Shown: positions 25,714 through 34,883, numbered from the stretch's first letter. The stretch is DNA of 64,000 nt from Pyxidicoccus caerfyrddinensis (GCF_010894405.1 NZ_JAAIYA010000001.1:679065-743064); one strand, 5' to 3'. Translations and numbers: made by a program. The notes: generated by a model not told the origin, from the letters alone.

Positions 25714-26847
25714 ATGCGAGCTTTCCATTCCCCTGTCCTGAGGGCGCTGCCGGTAGCGCTGTGCGCCCTGGCCTGCGTCGCGTACGCCGCACCTCAGGCC
25801 CCCGCGGCACCGACCCCCGCGACGCCGCCCGCGGCGACCGAGTCCAGGCCCAGGCCCAAGCCGCGCGTGCACATCCTCGCCACCGGAGGGACCATCGCCG
25901 GCGCCCAGGCGAGCCAGAAGGAGTACGGCTACAAGTCGGGCGCGTTCAAGGTCGAGGACCTGATAGCCGCCGTCTCGAACCTCCAGGAGCTGGCGACGCT
26001 GTCGGGCGAGCAGGTCGCCAGCATCGGCAGCCAGGACATGAACGACCAGATCTGGCTGCGCCTGGCCCACCGGGTCAACGAGCTGCTGCAGTCCGATGAC
26101 GTCGACGCGGTGGTGATTACCCACGGCACGGACACGATGGAGGAGACGGCGTACTTCCTCGACCTCGTGGTCAAGAGCACCAAGCCGGTGGTCCTGGTGG
26201 GCTCCATGCGACCGGCCACCGCGGTGAGCGCGGATGGCCCGGCCAACCTCTACAACGCCGTGGCGGTGGCGGCGGACCCGGGGGCCTGCAACCGCGGAGT
26301 CCTGGTCGTCATCAACGATGAGGTCCACGCCGCGAGGAACGTGGAGAAGATGAACACCACCAACGTCGAGGCCTTCAGCAGCCCCGAGCGGGGTCCCCAG
26401 GGCCTCGTGAACACGGGCAAGATTGCCTGGTTCGAGCGCATGGACAAACGCAACACCGTGCGCTCGGAGTTCAGCGTGGAGAAGCTCCAGAAGCTGCCCC
26501 GCGTCGACATCCTCTACGCCCACGCGAACATGTCCGCGGACCTCATCGACGCGGCGGTGCGCGGCGGCGCCAAGGGCATCGTCATTGCCGGCGTGGGGGA
26601 CGGCAACATGACGGAGGGTGCCCTGGCGGCGCTCGAGCGGTGGGCCAGACAGAAGGGACTCCTCGTCGTGCGGAGCACGCGCGTGCCCACCGGCATGGTC
26701 CTGCGCAACAACGAGGTCAATGACGACAAGGCGGGCTTCGTGGCCTCCGGTGAGTTCAATCCGGCCAAGTCCCGGGTGCTGGCCCAGCTGGCGCTGACCG
26801 AGACCCGGGACCCGAAGCGGGTGCAGCAGATGTTCAACACGTATTGA
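25714..26847 (+). CDS. ansB: Type II L-asparaginase, exported
   Basis: 377 residues; a signal peptide (RALPVALCALACVAYA) and a Pro/Ala-rich linker precede the enzyme. Catalytic motifs are ILATGGTIAGAQ with T60 as nucleophile and VVITHGTDTMEETAYF with T139-D140, followed by VLVGSMRPATAVSADGP. Type II enzymes act in the periplasm, turning asparagine into aspartate and ammonia. AGGAGGAG lies six bases before the ATG, a strong ribosome site. It is the last gene of the aspT-aspD operon: periplasmic aspartate would be taken up by AspT, decarboxylated by AspD and returned as alanine. A hairpin follows the stop. Confidence 0.96.
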   Translation: MRAFHSPVLRALPVALCALACVAYAAPQAPAAPTPATPPAATESRPRPKPRVHILATGGTIAGAQASQKEYGYKSGAFKVEDLIAAVSNLQELATLSGEQVASIGSQDMNDQIWLRLAHRVNELLQSDDVDAVVITHGTDTMEETAYFLDLVVKSTKPVVLVGSMRPATAVSADGPANLYNAVAVAADPGACNRGVLVVINDEVHAARNVEKMNTTNVEAFSSPERGPQGLVNTGKIAWFERMDKRNTVRSEFSVEKLQKLPRVDILYAHANMSADLIDAAVRGGAKGIVIAGVGDGNMTEGALAALERWARQKGLLVVRSTRVPTGMVLRNNEVNDDKAGFVASGEFNPAKSRVLAQLALTETRDPKRVQQMFNTY

Positions 26848-26852
26848 GGGAG

Positions 26853-26883
26853 GGCCCCCGAGTCATGAACAGACCCGGGGGCC
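26853..26883. terminator. Bidirectional terminator hairpin
   Basis: Perfect 8-bp stem GGCCCCCG with CGGGGGCC around a 15-base loop, between the asparaginase stop (26847) and the end of the convergent M57 protease gene (26897). It can terminate both. Confidence 0.7.
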
Positions 26884-26896
26884 GTCGCGCCAGCTC

Positions 26897-27670
26897 TCAG
26901 TACAGGTAGTCCAGCGCCGTGATGTCGGAGCTGGTCCACTCGCCGGTCTCGGTCGACCGGAAGCAGGAGTTCATGATGGACCCGCCCACCACCGCCGTGC
27001 TCGGCGTGCCGGGGATGAGGATGGCGCCAATGCCGCCGTCACCCTCGTTGCTGGCGCCGCCGCCGCAGCTGATGGCGCGGTTGTAGTAGTCCGTGTGGCG
27101 GAAGCCGATGCAGTGGCCCAGCTCGTGGGTGATGACGTGCTCGTTCACGTCAATGCTGTACTTGTTCAGCCCGGTGCCGATGTTGATGTCGGTGTACGGG
27201 AGGCCGCCCGCGGGGAAGCCCGCGGAGCCGCCGGTGCCGCCCGCGGTCTTCGCGATGATGGTCGCGGTGCAGCCGGCCACCGGACCGCGCACGAACCGGA
27301 TGGCGAGGTTCCGCTGGTTGTAGTTCTCGATGGCCAGGTCGAGACCCGCGCTGAGGTTGGCGTACCTGTTGAACTGGGCCGTGGGGTTGACGCAGATCGT
27401 CGTCACGAGGCCGGTGTTGATGAGGTTGGTCGTCCGGTACTGCTCCTTGCCCCCCGCGCCGGACGCGATCATCTCCCGGGACGCCTCGAGGCTCACGCGA
27501 GCGTCGCGCCCCGCGTACACGGCACCATCAACGACCTGGATGTCGTCGGCCTGATACCCGGCCTCGACCAGGTTGGCGATGATCTCCTGGTTCTCCATCT
27601 CCGGGTCGGTACCGCAGCCAACCAGCAACGCGCCACAGCTCACCGCGAGGACTGCCGCCTTCTTGAGCAT
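26897..27670 (-). CDS. M57-type zinc metalloprotease lipoprotein
   Basis: 257 residues with a lipoprotein signal (SCGALLVGCG, Cys19). The zinc motif HELGHCIGFRHTD lies at residues 182-194, with H182, H186 and H192 as ligands and E183 as base; the Thr-Asp after the third His is the hallmark of the M57 (dual-action HEIGH) peptidases known from myxobacteria. Downstream VVGGSIMNSC gives a Met-turn-like segment. Several Cys in the mature part may form disulfides. Secreted or surface-bound proteolysis, fitting a predatory lifestyle, is inferred. Divergent upstream neighbour region has no gene; convergent with asparaginase. Confidence 0.9.
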   Translation of the reverse strand: MLKKAAVLAVSCGALLVGCGTDPEMENQEIIANLVEAGYQADDIQVVDGAVYAGRDARVSLEASREMIASGAGGKEQYRTTNLINTGLVTTICVNPTAQFNRYANLSAGLDLAIENYNQRNLAIRFVRGPVAGCTATIIAKTAGGTGGSAGFPAGGLPYTDINIGTGLNKYSIDVNEHVITHELGHCIGFRHTDYYNRAISCGGGASNEGDGGIGAILIPGTPSTAVVGGSIMNSCFRSTETGEWTSSDITALDYLY

Positions 27671-27993
27671 TTGTTCTTCCTCTGATTCGGGGGGACACGC
27701 CGCCTGAACTTCCCATCAGCCGCGGACAGCGTGCCCTGCCACTGAGCAAATGCTGGACCAACCGGGAACCCACGGGAAATCGCCCGCATCCGGGAGGTGC
27801 TTGGAGCGCCAACACCCCAGGCTCCGGGGTGCTGACGTAAAGAGATGTGACACCCGGAGATACAAGGGGTTGACCTGACTGGCTTTATTCCTCGGGGCGC
27901 GGGCATCCCAATGCCGGACAGTGGTGTCTTTGAATAAATCACCGACTTTTGGGACTGCAATCACAGATAAATACTCGGAGTGCGGCCACAAGA
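27671..27993. other. Intergenic region, 323 bp
   Basis: Upstream of the M57 gene and downstream of the MFS gene, both on the minus strand. It is less GC-rich than its surroundings, particularly 27880-27980, where a promoter for the protease is plausible. A hairpin at 27813-27831 (CACCCC with GGGGTG, 7-base loop) could end the MFS transcript or act in the protease leader. No credible open frame is present. Confidence 0.5.
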
Positions 27994-29517
27994 TCAACGG
28001 TGTTTTCTGGACGGACGGGAGGCAGGGGTTCGCGATGGGCGCTCCCTGCGTGGCCTCATGACAGACGCGATGGCGAGGGCGACGGCGACGAGAGCCGCGG
28101 CGACGGTGAACGTGAGCCGCATGCCGGCCGCAACAGCCTCGGGACGCGCGGTCATGATGTTCGTCGTCGCCGAGCCGAGCGCGAACACGGTGCCCATGAC
28201 GGATGCGCCGGTGATGAGCCCGAGGTTGCGCGCCAGGTTGATCATGCCGGAGATGACGCCCCGCTGGTCCGGCTGGATGTTCGTCATGACGGCGGTGTTG
28301 TTGGCCGCCTGGAACAGCGCATAGCCGGCGGTGATGACGACGAGCGGGGCGACGTAACCCGGGACGCCGAACCGCGTCGGCACCAGGGGCAGGATGGAGG
28401 AGCCTGCAGCCATTCCGATGAGCCCGGCGAGGGTCATCCGGTGTGCGCCAAACCGGTCCACGATGCGGCCGGCCGGCACGCCCGTCAGCGCGGCGACAAT
28501 CGGACCGGACGACATGACGAGCCCGACACGGGCTGCGTCGAGCGCAAGCGCGCCGGAGAGATAGAACGGGCCCACCACCAGCGTCGCCATCACCACAGTG
28601 GTGACCAGAGTGCTCATCGCGAAGCCCGCGCTCAGGACCGGATTCCGGAACATCGCCAGGCGGATCAAAGGTGACGCGGCTTTCACCTCGGCGAGCGCGA
28701 AGAGGCCGACGCCGAAGACGGCCGCGAACAGCAGCGTCACGTTGAGCAGGCCGAAATTGCCACGCCCCATCGTCATGGCGAGCGCATAGGCCGCGAGCGA
28801 CAGGGCCAGCAGCAGCGTCCCCACGAGGTCGAAGCCGGTCCGCTCCGTCTTCGTCCCCTGTCGATCAACGGGCAGGAAGCGATGCGCGAGAAACAGGGTC
28901 AGGATGCCTGGCGGTACATTGACGAAGAAGATGGCCGGCCAACCGAGCCCGGCGATCAGCACACCGCCGAGCGAGGGACCGAGCGCGGTGCCAACGGCGG
29001 ACATCGTGCCGAGCAGTCCCATGGCGCTCCCCGTCCTTGCCTTCGGTACCGTCTCACCGACGAACGCCAGGGTGAGGGCCATCATGATGGCCGCGCCAAG
29101 GCCCTGCGCCGCCCGGGCGGCGATCAGCAGCCCAAGCGTGGGGGCGACGCCGCACAGGACCGAGGCCACCGTGAACAGGAAGATACCGGCCAGGAGCAGC
29201 CGTCGGCGGCCGGTGAGGTCGCCGAGCCGTCCGACGCTGACGATCAGCGTGGTGATGGCGAGCAGATACGCGAGGACGATCCACTGGACTTGCTGGAAGG
29301 AGGCGGCGAACGCCCGCGCCAGCGTGGGCAGACCGACATTGGCGATGCTGGTACCCAGCGAGGACAGCAGCATGGAGAGCGAAAGGCTGGCCAGCGCCTG
29401 GCGAGCCGAAGGAGCGCGTTCCGCACTTCCAGCGACTTCCTCAGTTCGTGTTGCAATGATTGACTTCAAAATGACCTCCGCTTTTGACAGCTCTCGAAAT
29501 GGAACTGCCTGAACCAT
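27994..29517 (-). CDS. MFS drug efflux transporter, 14-TM DHA2 type
   Basis: 507 residues if started at ATG 29517; a TTG at 29469 preceded by GGAGG at 5 bases gives 491 residues and may be the true start. The frame continues upstream through the antisense of the LysR gene but that extension is not real. Motif A appears as VGRLGDLTGRRRLLLAG and the DHA2 signature region as GLGAAIMMALTLAFVGETVP and GPSLGGVLIAGLGWPAIFFV; about 14 hydrophobic helices are visible. Such transporters export drugs or dyes using proton-motive force. It is divergent from a LysR regulator with under 100 bases between starts, the usual sign that the regulator controls it. Confidence 0.92.
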   Translation of the reverse strand: MVQAVPFRELSKAEVILKSIIATRTEEVAGSAERAPSARQALASLSLSMLLSSLGTSIANVGLPTLARAFAASFQQVQWIVLAYLLAITTLIVSVGRLGDLTGRRRLLLAGIFLFTVASVLCGVAPTLGLLIAARAAQGLGAAIMMALTLAFVGETVPKARTGSAMGLLGTMSAVGTALGPSLGGVLIAGLGWPAIFFVNVPPGILTLFLAHRFLPVDRQGTKTERTGFDLVGTLLLALSLAAYALAMTMGRGNFGLLNVTLLFAAVFGVGLFALAEVKAASPLIRLAMFRNPVLSAGFAMSTLVTTVVMATLVVGPFYLSGALALDAARVGLVMSSGPIVAALTGVPAGRIVDRFGAHRMTLAGLIGMAAGSSILPLVPTRFGVPGYVAPLVVITAGYALFQAANNTAVMTNIQPDQRGVISGMINLARNLGLITGASVMGTVFALGSATTNIMTARPEAVAAGMRLTFTVAAALVAVALAIASVMRPRRERPSRTPASRPSRKHR

Positions 29518-29610
29518 GCTCCCTTGTCTGACATGGCGGAAGACGCACCATTTGCACTGTATCCGTGCGTCTGACGCCATCTCACGAACAGGCCGTGCTA
29601 CAACCCATGC

Positions 29611-30507
29611 ATGTCGCCCCCGGACCTGAACCTGCTGGTCACTCTCGATGCGGTGCTCGCGGAAGGGAGTGTTGCGCGCGCAGCCCAACGGCTGCGGCTG
29701 AGCCCGTCGGCGATGAGCCGCGCGCTTTCGCGCTTGCGAGAGACGACGGGTGATCCACTGCTGGTCAGAGCCGGACGAGGTCTCGTTCCCACACCCCGAG
29801 CGCTCGAGCTCCGCGAACGGGTCCGTCAGCTCGTTCAGGACGCGGAAGGGGTTCTCCGCCCCGCGGAGAAGCTCGACCTCGAGCAGCTCGTCAGGACGTT
29901 CACGCTTCGCACCCGCGAAGGCTTTGTCGAGAACTTCGGACCGGCGCTCATTGCTCGCGTCGGCGAGGAGGCGCCAGGGGTGCGGCTCTGTTTCGTGCAG
30001 AAGCCAGACAAAGAGAGCACGTCTCTTCGCGAGGGGACCGTCGATCTGGAGACTGGCGTGGTGGGGAAGACGACGGGTCCGGAGGTGCGTGCACAGGCGT
30101 TGTTCAGGGATCGTTTCATTGGCGTCGTACGGATGGGGCACGCGCTGAGCCAGGGCAGGATCACCCCTTCCCGATATGCGAAAGGCAGACACATCAACGT
30201 CTCGCGGCGGGGGCTCGACAAGGGACCGATTGATGAAGCCTTGAAGCCGCTCGGGCTGGAACGAGAGGTCGTCACGATTGTCGGTGGCTTTTCGACCGCG
30301 CTGGCGCTCGCTCGGGCCTCTGACCTGATCGCCACCGTTCCCGACCGGCAGACCGGAAACCTGCGCGCTGGATTGCGTGGGTTTCCCCTTCCCTTCCCCG
30401 TGCCGGAGGTCACGATCTCATTGCTCTGGCACCCTCGGCTGGATGCCGACCCTGCGCATCGCTGGCTGCGCGGCCTCGTTCTGGAGACCTGCGCGGCGCT
30501 CCGCTGA
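29611..30507 (+). CDS. LysR-family transcriptional regulator
   Basis: 298 residues. The N-terminal winged helix-turn-helix is complete: PDLNLLVTLDAVLAEGSVAR, then AAQRLRLSPSAMSRALSRLR, then ETTGDPLLVRAGRGLVPTPRA. The rest is the periplasmic-binding-like effector domain. The 93-base gap to the divergent MFS gene should contain a T-n11-A type LysR site and both promoters; I could not settle on one by eye. The gene pair has weaker third-position GC bias than neighbours, with many CGATCG-like codons, which hints at transfer. Confidence 0.93.
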   Translation: MSPPDLNLLVTLDAVLAEGSVARAAQRLRLSPSAMSRALSRLRETTGDPLLVRAGRGLVPTPRALELRERVRQLVQDAEGVLRPAEKLDLEQLVRTFTLRTREGFVENFGPALIARVGEEAPGVRLCFVQKPDKESTSLREGTVDLETGVVGKTTGPEVRAQALFRDRFIGVVRMGHALSQGRITPSRYAKGRHINVSRRGLDKGPIDEALKPLGLEREVVTIVGGFSTALALARASDLIATVPDRQTGNLRAGLRGFPLPFPVPEVTISLLWHPRLDADPAHRWLRGLVLETCAALR

Positions 30508-30639
30508 AGGGCACGGGCGACACCTGCCTGCGACCTTCCGCGCCGACGGGCTCCGTCGCTACCGTGAACGACGACTCCAATCCCCGGGGGGCACGCGTGG
30601 TTGGTGAGGGGACGCGTCGGTGGTAGACGCTCGGCCACG

Positions 30640-32640
30640 ATGAAGGCCCCCGACGAAACGTCCCACGCTCCCGCCGCCGCCCTGGCTCGTGCCGTGACGT
30701 GGGCCCGGCGACTGGGGGGCGCAGGCGCCATCATCCTCTTCGGATTGCTCGTCGCCCGCGCCACCTGGTCGCTCAACCCCCAGACGCCGCAGGTCCCCCT
30801 CTACAACTCGGACTGCGCCATCCCGGTGATGATGTGCAACGCGGAGGGGTGGAGCCTCTTCGACTTCTACTACTACGGGCAGGATCGTTTCGGTGCCTGG
30901 CCCTTCCTCTCCGCGCGAGTGGTGGGACACCTCTTCGGCTTCACCTGGACGTACCTGCACCTGCACGCGTGGCTCACCGCATGGCTGCTCGGAGGCGCCT
31001 TCGTCGTGGGGGCGCTCAGCCGAGGCTTCCGCCTGCTCGGGGCCGGCCTCTACACCGCCGTCCTCCTCGCGAATACGCCCCTGCGCGGCATCCTCTTCGA
31101 GCTGGCCCAGGTGTACCCGTGGCAGCTGACGGCGCTCCTGCTCGCGTGGTGGAGCCTGCGCCAGGACAATGAGCTCGTGAGGACTCACGAGGGCAGCGCC
31201 CCGCCTCGCCGCACCACCCGCCTCTTCCGCGCGCGCACCTTCCTGTTGTCCTTCCTCTCCATCTGGACGTCCACCGTGAGCGGCCCGCTCCTGGTCATCC
31301 TCGCCACCGCGGAGGCGGTGCGTGCGCGCCTGCTCGCCCCGGGCCTCTTCGAGGGCCGCCGCTTCTGGCGGCGCTGGAGTGGAGCGTTGTCGCTCATCGT
31401 GGCGGCCGTCGTGGTGGAGAACCTCATCCGCTTCGGCTACCGGGACTTCGCCAGACACCGGTTCGGCCTGCCCTATCGCACCCAGGTGAGCATCGACTGG
31501 GAGTACCTGGGCCAGAACGCGCGCGTCATGGCGGACAACCTGTCTGGCCTTCCGTTCCTGCCGTGGCTCGTCGTGGGCACGGTGGGCGCCTGCGTGTCCA
31601 CCGCCTTCCTGTGGCGCACGCTGCGCACTCGCGCCATTCCGGACGCGCTGCGGCTGGAGGGCGCGGTGCTGGTGCTGGCCACCTGGCTCCTCGCCGCGGC
31701 GCACGTGGTGCTGCTCACGGTGATCGACCACGTGCGCAACAACGATTACTCGACCCGCTACTACGCGCTGCTGTTTCTCTTCGGCACCTTCAGCGGAGCG
31801 CTGACGGTGGCGCTCGGCATGGGGATGGTGCCGGGGCTGTCCCGTTGGCGCCGCCACGTGTACACCGCACTGGGTGCCACGGCGCTGGCGGGCAGCGCGT
31901 GGGCCCTGCCTGCCCCGGTGCCAAACCCTGGCTTCCTCGAGCTGGAGGCCGTCGCCCGTCGCCTCGAGCAGCGCAAGCCAGGAGTGCCGCTGCTCGGCAG
32001 CTATTGGAACACCTATGTCATACGCTCGCTCCAGGGAGAGGGAGCGTTGCTCCCCAGCCCGCACGAGCACGAGTACCGGCGCACCGTGTGGTGGGATCGC
32101 GAGCTGAAGAACCACCCCGAGGTGCTGGTGGAACACATCGAGTTCCCCGCCTCCGGCACCGCCGAGAAGCCCGAACCGTGGATCTTCCAGTACGGAACGC
32201 TGCTGCGCCTGGTGCAGCCCCGCTGGGAGACGGGGGCCGGACGGACCTTCTCCCTCTACCGCAATGCGCTCACCGAGGGGCAGCCGCACACCCAGGGGCC
32301 GGCGCTCGCCGAGTGGAACCTGTGCATGCCGGGGGCCTCCGTCACGCTGGGCTTCACGCCTCGCGCACGAGCCCTGGTGCTGGTGGCGGTCAACGGTGCC
32401 ACTCCGCCGGTGACGCTCACCGCGGAGCCGCTCGTCGTGGAGGGCTCTGGCGCCACACCCGCGCCCATCCCCTTGCGCACCGTGGATCGGCTGTACAGCG
32501 GAGTGGTGGACGGCGGGGGTGCGATGCTGCGCGGCGTGCGCCTCACCGTCACGGACGAGCGTACCGGCAAGCCCACCGACTGGCTCTGCCATGCCGAGGC
32601 CAGCTTCGTGTTCGAGGCCGGGGGCGCTGCGCTGCCTTGA
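30640..32640 (+). CDS. Polytopic membrane protein, possibly glycosyltransferase-like
   Basis: 666 residues from ATG 30640 (MKAPDETSHAPAAALARAVT). Roughly ten transmembrane helices occupy residues 25-440, and the last 230 residues are soluble and probably periplasmic, with two Trp/Cys-containing beta-rich blocks (GPALAEWNLCMPGASVTLGF, ERTGKPTDWLCHAEASFVFE). The first outer loop carries an Asp (YNSDCAIPVMMCNAEGWSLF) in the position where PMT/ArnT-like GT-C enzymes keep a catalytic acid, but no full signature is present, so the enzyme assignment is only a suggestion. The neighbours do not help. Start chosen because the upstream 13 codons are Arg-rich and lack a ribosome site. Confidence 0.72.
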   Translation: MKAPDETSHAPAAALARAVTWARRLGGAGAIILFGLLVARATWSLNPQTPQVPLYNSDCAIPVMMCNAEGWSLFDFYYYGQDRFGAWPFLSARVVGHLFGFTWTYLHLHAWLTAWLLGGAFVVGALSRGFRLLGAGLYTAVLLANTPLRGILFELAQVYPWQLTALLLAWWSLRQDNELVRTHEGSAPPRRTTRLFRARTFLLSFLSIWTSTVSGPLLVILATAEAVRARLLAPGLFEGRRFWRRWSGALSLIVAAVVVENLIRFGYRDFARHRFGLPYRTQVSIDWEYLGQNARVMADNLSGLPFLPWLVVGTVGACVSTAFLWRTLRTRAIPDALRLEGAVLVLATWLLAAAHVVLLTVIDHVRNNDYSTRYYALLFLFGTFSGALTVALGMGMVPGLSRWRRHVYTALGATALAGSAWALPAPVPNPGFLELEAVARRLEQRKPGVPLLGSYWNTYVIRSLQGEGALLPSPHEHEYRRTVWWDRELKNHPEVLVEHIEFPASGTAEKPEPWIFQYGTLLRLVQPRWETGAGRTFSLYRNALTEGQPHTQGPALAEWNLCMPGASVTLGFTPRARALVLVAVNGATPPVTLTAEPLVVEGSGATPAPIPLRTVDRLYSGVVDGGGAMLRGVRLTVTDERTGKPTDWLCHAEASFVFEAGGAALP

Positions 32641-32816
32641 AGTGTTGAACAAGAAGGGACTGTCCGCTCCTGCACTCCGGCTGCATCAGTAAATAATGTT
32701 CATCATGATTTCACTGCCAGCGGGCCGGGTGGGCTGACAGAACCCGGGCCCCGTCCTTCGCGAGATGAGGGGGCCATGGAGGCCCCGTCCGGCGGAAGGC
32801 GGCGGAGACGGACACC

Positions 32817-34328
32817 ATGTTGATTGGAATCGCCCCCCACCGGAAGACCGCGCTGCTCGCGGCCCTGGGAGTTGGCCTCGCTTCGCTGCTGGGCTGTGAC
32901 GGAGGAATGGAGGCGCCCGAGTCCGCCGAGCCGACATCCGCTCCGGCGGAGACGCTCACGAACACCGCGGCGGACCTCTACGTGGCCTCCACGACGCTGT
33001 GGCGGCCGATGACCGTCCCGGTGTGCTGGGAGAACCCGGGTGCGGACGCCACGCAGCGGCAGTGGGTGCGCAATGCGGTGGCGCGCACGTGGGAGGCGCG
33101 CTCGGGCGTACGCTTCACGGGCTGGGGCACGTGTCCGGCTTCGTCCACGGGCATCCGCATCAACATCAGCGACGTCGGGCCGCACGTGAAGGCGCTGGGC
33201 AACGGGCTCAACGGCATGGCCCAGGGCATGGTGCTGAACTTCACGTTCAACAACTGGAGCACGTCGTGCCAGAGCCAGCTCCAGTTCTGCATCGACGCCA
33301 TCGCGGTGCACGAGTTCGGCCATGCCCTGGGCTACGCCCACGAGCAGAACCGTCCGGACCGGCCGTCCACCTGCACCGAGCCCGCGCAGGGCTCCTCGGG
33401 TGACTGGCTCATCGGGCCGTGGGACCTCGGCTCGGTGATGAACTACTGCAACCCGAACTGGAATGGGAACGGCAACCTCAGCGCCACGGACGTCCAGGGC
33501 GCGCAGCTCACGTACGGCGTCCCCTGGGAGTCGCTGGGTGGCGGCTTCCTCTCCGGCCCCGCTGTCAGCTCGTGGGGCGCGGGCAGGCTGGACCTGTTCG
33601 GTCGCGGCCAGGACAACCAGCTCTGGCACCTGGGCTTCAACGGCGCGCAGTGGGTCGGCTGGGAGGCGCTGGGCGGCTCGCTCAACGCGGATCCGGCGGC
33701 GGTGAGCTGGGGTGCCAACCACATCGACGTCGTCGGGCGGACCACGGACAACTCCTTCATGCTGAAGACGTGGACGGGTACGCAGTGGAGCGCGTGGGCA
33801 TCGCTGGGCGGCGGCTTCAACTCGGGCCCGGCCATCGCGTCGTGGGGCGTGGGGCGGCTGGACATCTTTGGCCGCGGCACGGACAACGCGCTCTGGCACA
33901 AGGCGTGGAACGGCTCGCAGTGGGTGGGCTGGTACTCGCTGGGCGGCAATCTCACGTCGGACCCCGCGGCGGTGAGCTGGGGGCCCAACCGCATCGACGT
34001 CGTCGCCCGTGGCGCGGACAACTCATACATGCACACGGCGTGGAACGGCTCCGTGTGGAGCGCGTGGACGTCGTTGGGCGGCGGCTTCTCCTCGTCGCCG
34101 GGCATCGCCTCCTGGGGGCCGGGCCGGCTGGATGTCTTCGGCCGTGGCCTGGACAACCAGCTGTGGATCAACTCGTGGAACGGCTCCGGATGGTCCGGGT
34201 GGCAGTGGCTCGGCGGTGACCTGACGTCGTCGCCGGATGCCGTGAGCTGGGGCTCGGGCCGCCTCGACATCTTCTATCGCGGCCCGGACAACACCATGCG
34301 GCACTCGGCGTACAGCAACGGCTGGTGA
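32817..34328 (+). CDS. Zinc metalloprotease lipoprotein with PLL-like lectin propeller
   Basis: 503 residues. A lipoprotein signal ends at Cys27 (LASLLGCDGG). The protease domain has HEFGHALGYAHEQNRPD at 165-181, i.e. zinc ligands H165, H169 and H175 and base E166, followed by SVMNYC as the Met-turn; this is the astacin/matrixin-type metzincin pattern. From residue 238 to the end are six repeats of about 44-45 residues with the core SWGxGRLDxFGRGxDNxLW and W.GW/WSAW ends, like the fucose-binding PLL lectin propeller of Photorhabdus. The lectin part probably targets the protease to glycans on prey surfaces. RBS GGAG before the ATG. Confidence 0.9.
   Translation: MLIGIAPHRKTALLAALGVGLASLLGCDGGMEAPESAEPTSAPAETLTNTAADLYVASTTLWRPMTVPVCWENPGADATQRQWVRNAVARTWEARSGVRFTGWGTCPASSTGIRINISDVGPHVKALGNGLNGMAQGMVLNFTFNNWSTSCQSQLQFCIDAIAVHEFGHALGYAHEQNRPDRPSTCTEPAQGSSGDWLIGPWDLGSVMNYCNPNWNGNGNLSATDVQGAQLTYGVPWESLGGGFLSGPAVSSWGAGRLDLFGRGQDNQLWHLGFNGAQWVGWEALGGSLNADPAAVSWGANHIDVVGRTTDNSFMLKTWTGTQWSAWASLGGGFNSGPAIASWGVGRLDIFGRGTDNALWHKAWNGSQWVGWYSLGGNLTSDPAAVSWGPNRIDVVARGADNSYMHTAWNGSVWSAWTSLGGGFSSSPGIASWGPGRLDVFGRGLDNQLWINSWNGSGWSGWQWLGGDLTSSPDAVSWGSGRLDIFYRGPDNTMRHSAYSNGW
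33528..34325 (+). repeat. Six in-frame propeller repeats with two-repeat periodicity
   Basis: Encodes six blades (residues 238-503). Blades 1, 3 and 5 share the GGGF...SWGxGRLD(L/I/V)FGRG type; blades 2, 4 and 6 share the GG.L...AVSWG....ID type with DN and a Met-containing strand. The alternation means the evolutionary unit is a doublet of about 266 bases copied three times rather than single-blade copying. Confidence 0.8.
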
Positions 34329-34883
34329 CCAGTCCCCCCTGATGGAGAGGGTTCCCGCGTAGTCTCCCTCCTCGAGCCACTTCCCCAGGTAGGCGATGAG
34401 CGGGTCCACGGACTTGAAGCTCGGAGTCATGAAGCCCGCTCCGGAGGGCTCACAGAACTCGCTGTAACCGGGTCCGCAGTCCTGGAACAGCCAGCCCTGC
34501 TCCCTCATGAAGTCGTCATCGAGCCCTTCGATGCGTCCCGCGAGGAAGACGGGCCTGGGCACCTCCTCCGGGCTGCTCATGATGGGAAAGTCGATGCGAA
34601 GGTTCGGAGTCCCGGGAGGCGCCGGGCTGTCGACGTTGTGCCCTCGTGGCATCACGTGGATGGGGCGGCGGCCATGCCCCGTGAGCACGACGTCTCCCCT
34701 GTGCCCCTGCGACGTGGCCGTGTGCTCGAAGCGCAACCGCACCGAGTACCCGTCATACGTCCCCGCCTTCGTGTGGACGTCCTCGAGCCGCCCCAGCTTC
34801 GGCGAGGGACGCACGATGCGAGGCGCGCATGCACTCAGACAGAAGCTGGCGGCGAGGCCCAGGACGAGCAGGAGGCGTCTCAT
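34023..34883 (-). CDS. Lipoprotein of unknown function, 3' end antisense to protease gene
   Basis: 286 residues as read. Lipoprotein signal: MRRLLLVLGLAASFCLSACA, acylated Cys19. The first about 190 residues look like a normal soluble lipoprotein (VRLRFEHTATSQGHRGDVVL, FPIMSSPEEVPRPVFLAGRI, CGPGYSEFCEPSGAGFM). The last about 100 residues (34023-34328) lie entirely antisense to the propeller repeats of the convergent protease and are Arg/Ala/Pro-rich, so they are probably not an original part of the protein; the ancestral stop may have been lost near 34329. I keep the full frame because no frameshift can be proved from one sequence. No family recognised. Confidence 0.6.
   Translation of the reverse strand: MRRLLLVLGLAASFCLSACAPRIVRPSPKLGRLEDVHTKAGTYDGYSVRLRFEHTATSQGHRGDVVLTGHGRRPIHVMPRGHNVDSPAPPGTPNLRIDFPIMSSPEEVPRPVFLAGRIEGLDDDFMREQGWLFQDCGPGYSEFCEPSGAGFMTPSFKSVDPLIAYLGKWLEEGDYAGTLSIRGDWSPAVAVRRVPHGVVRAAIEDVEAARAPAHGIRRRRQVTAEPLPPGPSGAVPRVDPQLVVQATAEDIQPARPPGGDARRRGEAAAQRRPRAPHGAVPRRVHV

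Noticed and set aside
30559..32652. Minus-strand frame antisense to the polytopic membrane protein
   Set aside because: Charged low-complexity translation with no motif; the plus strand gives clean transmembrane helices.
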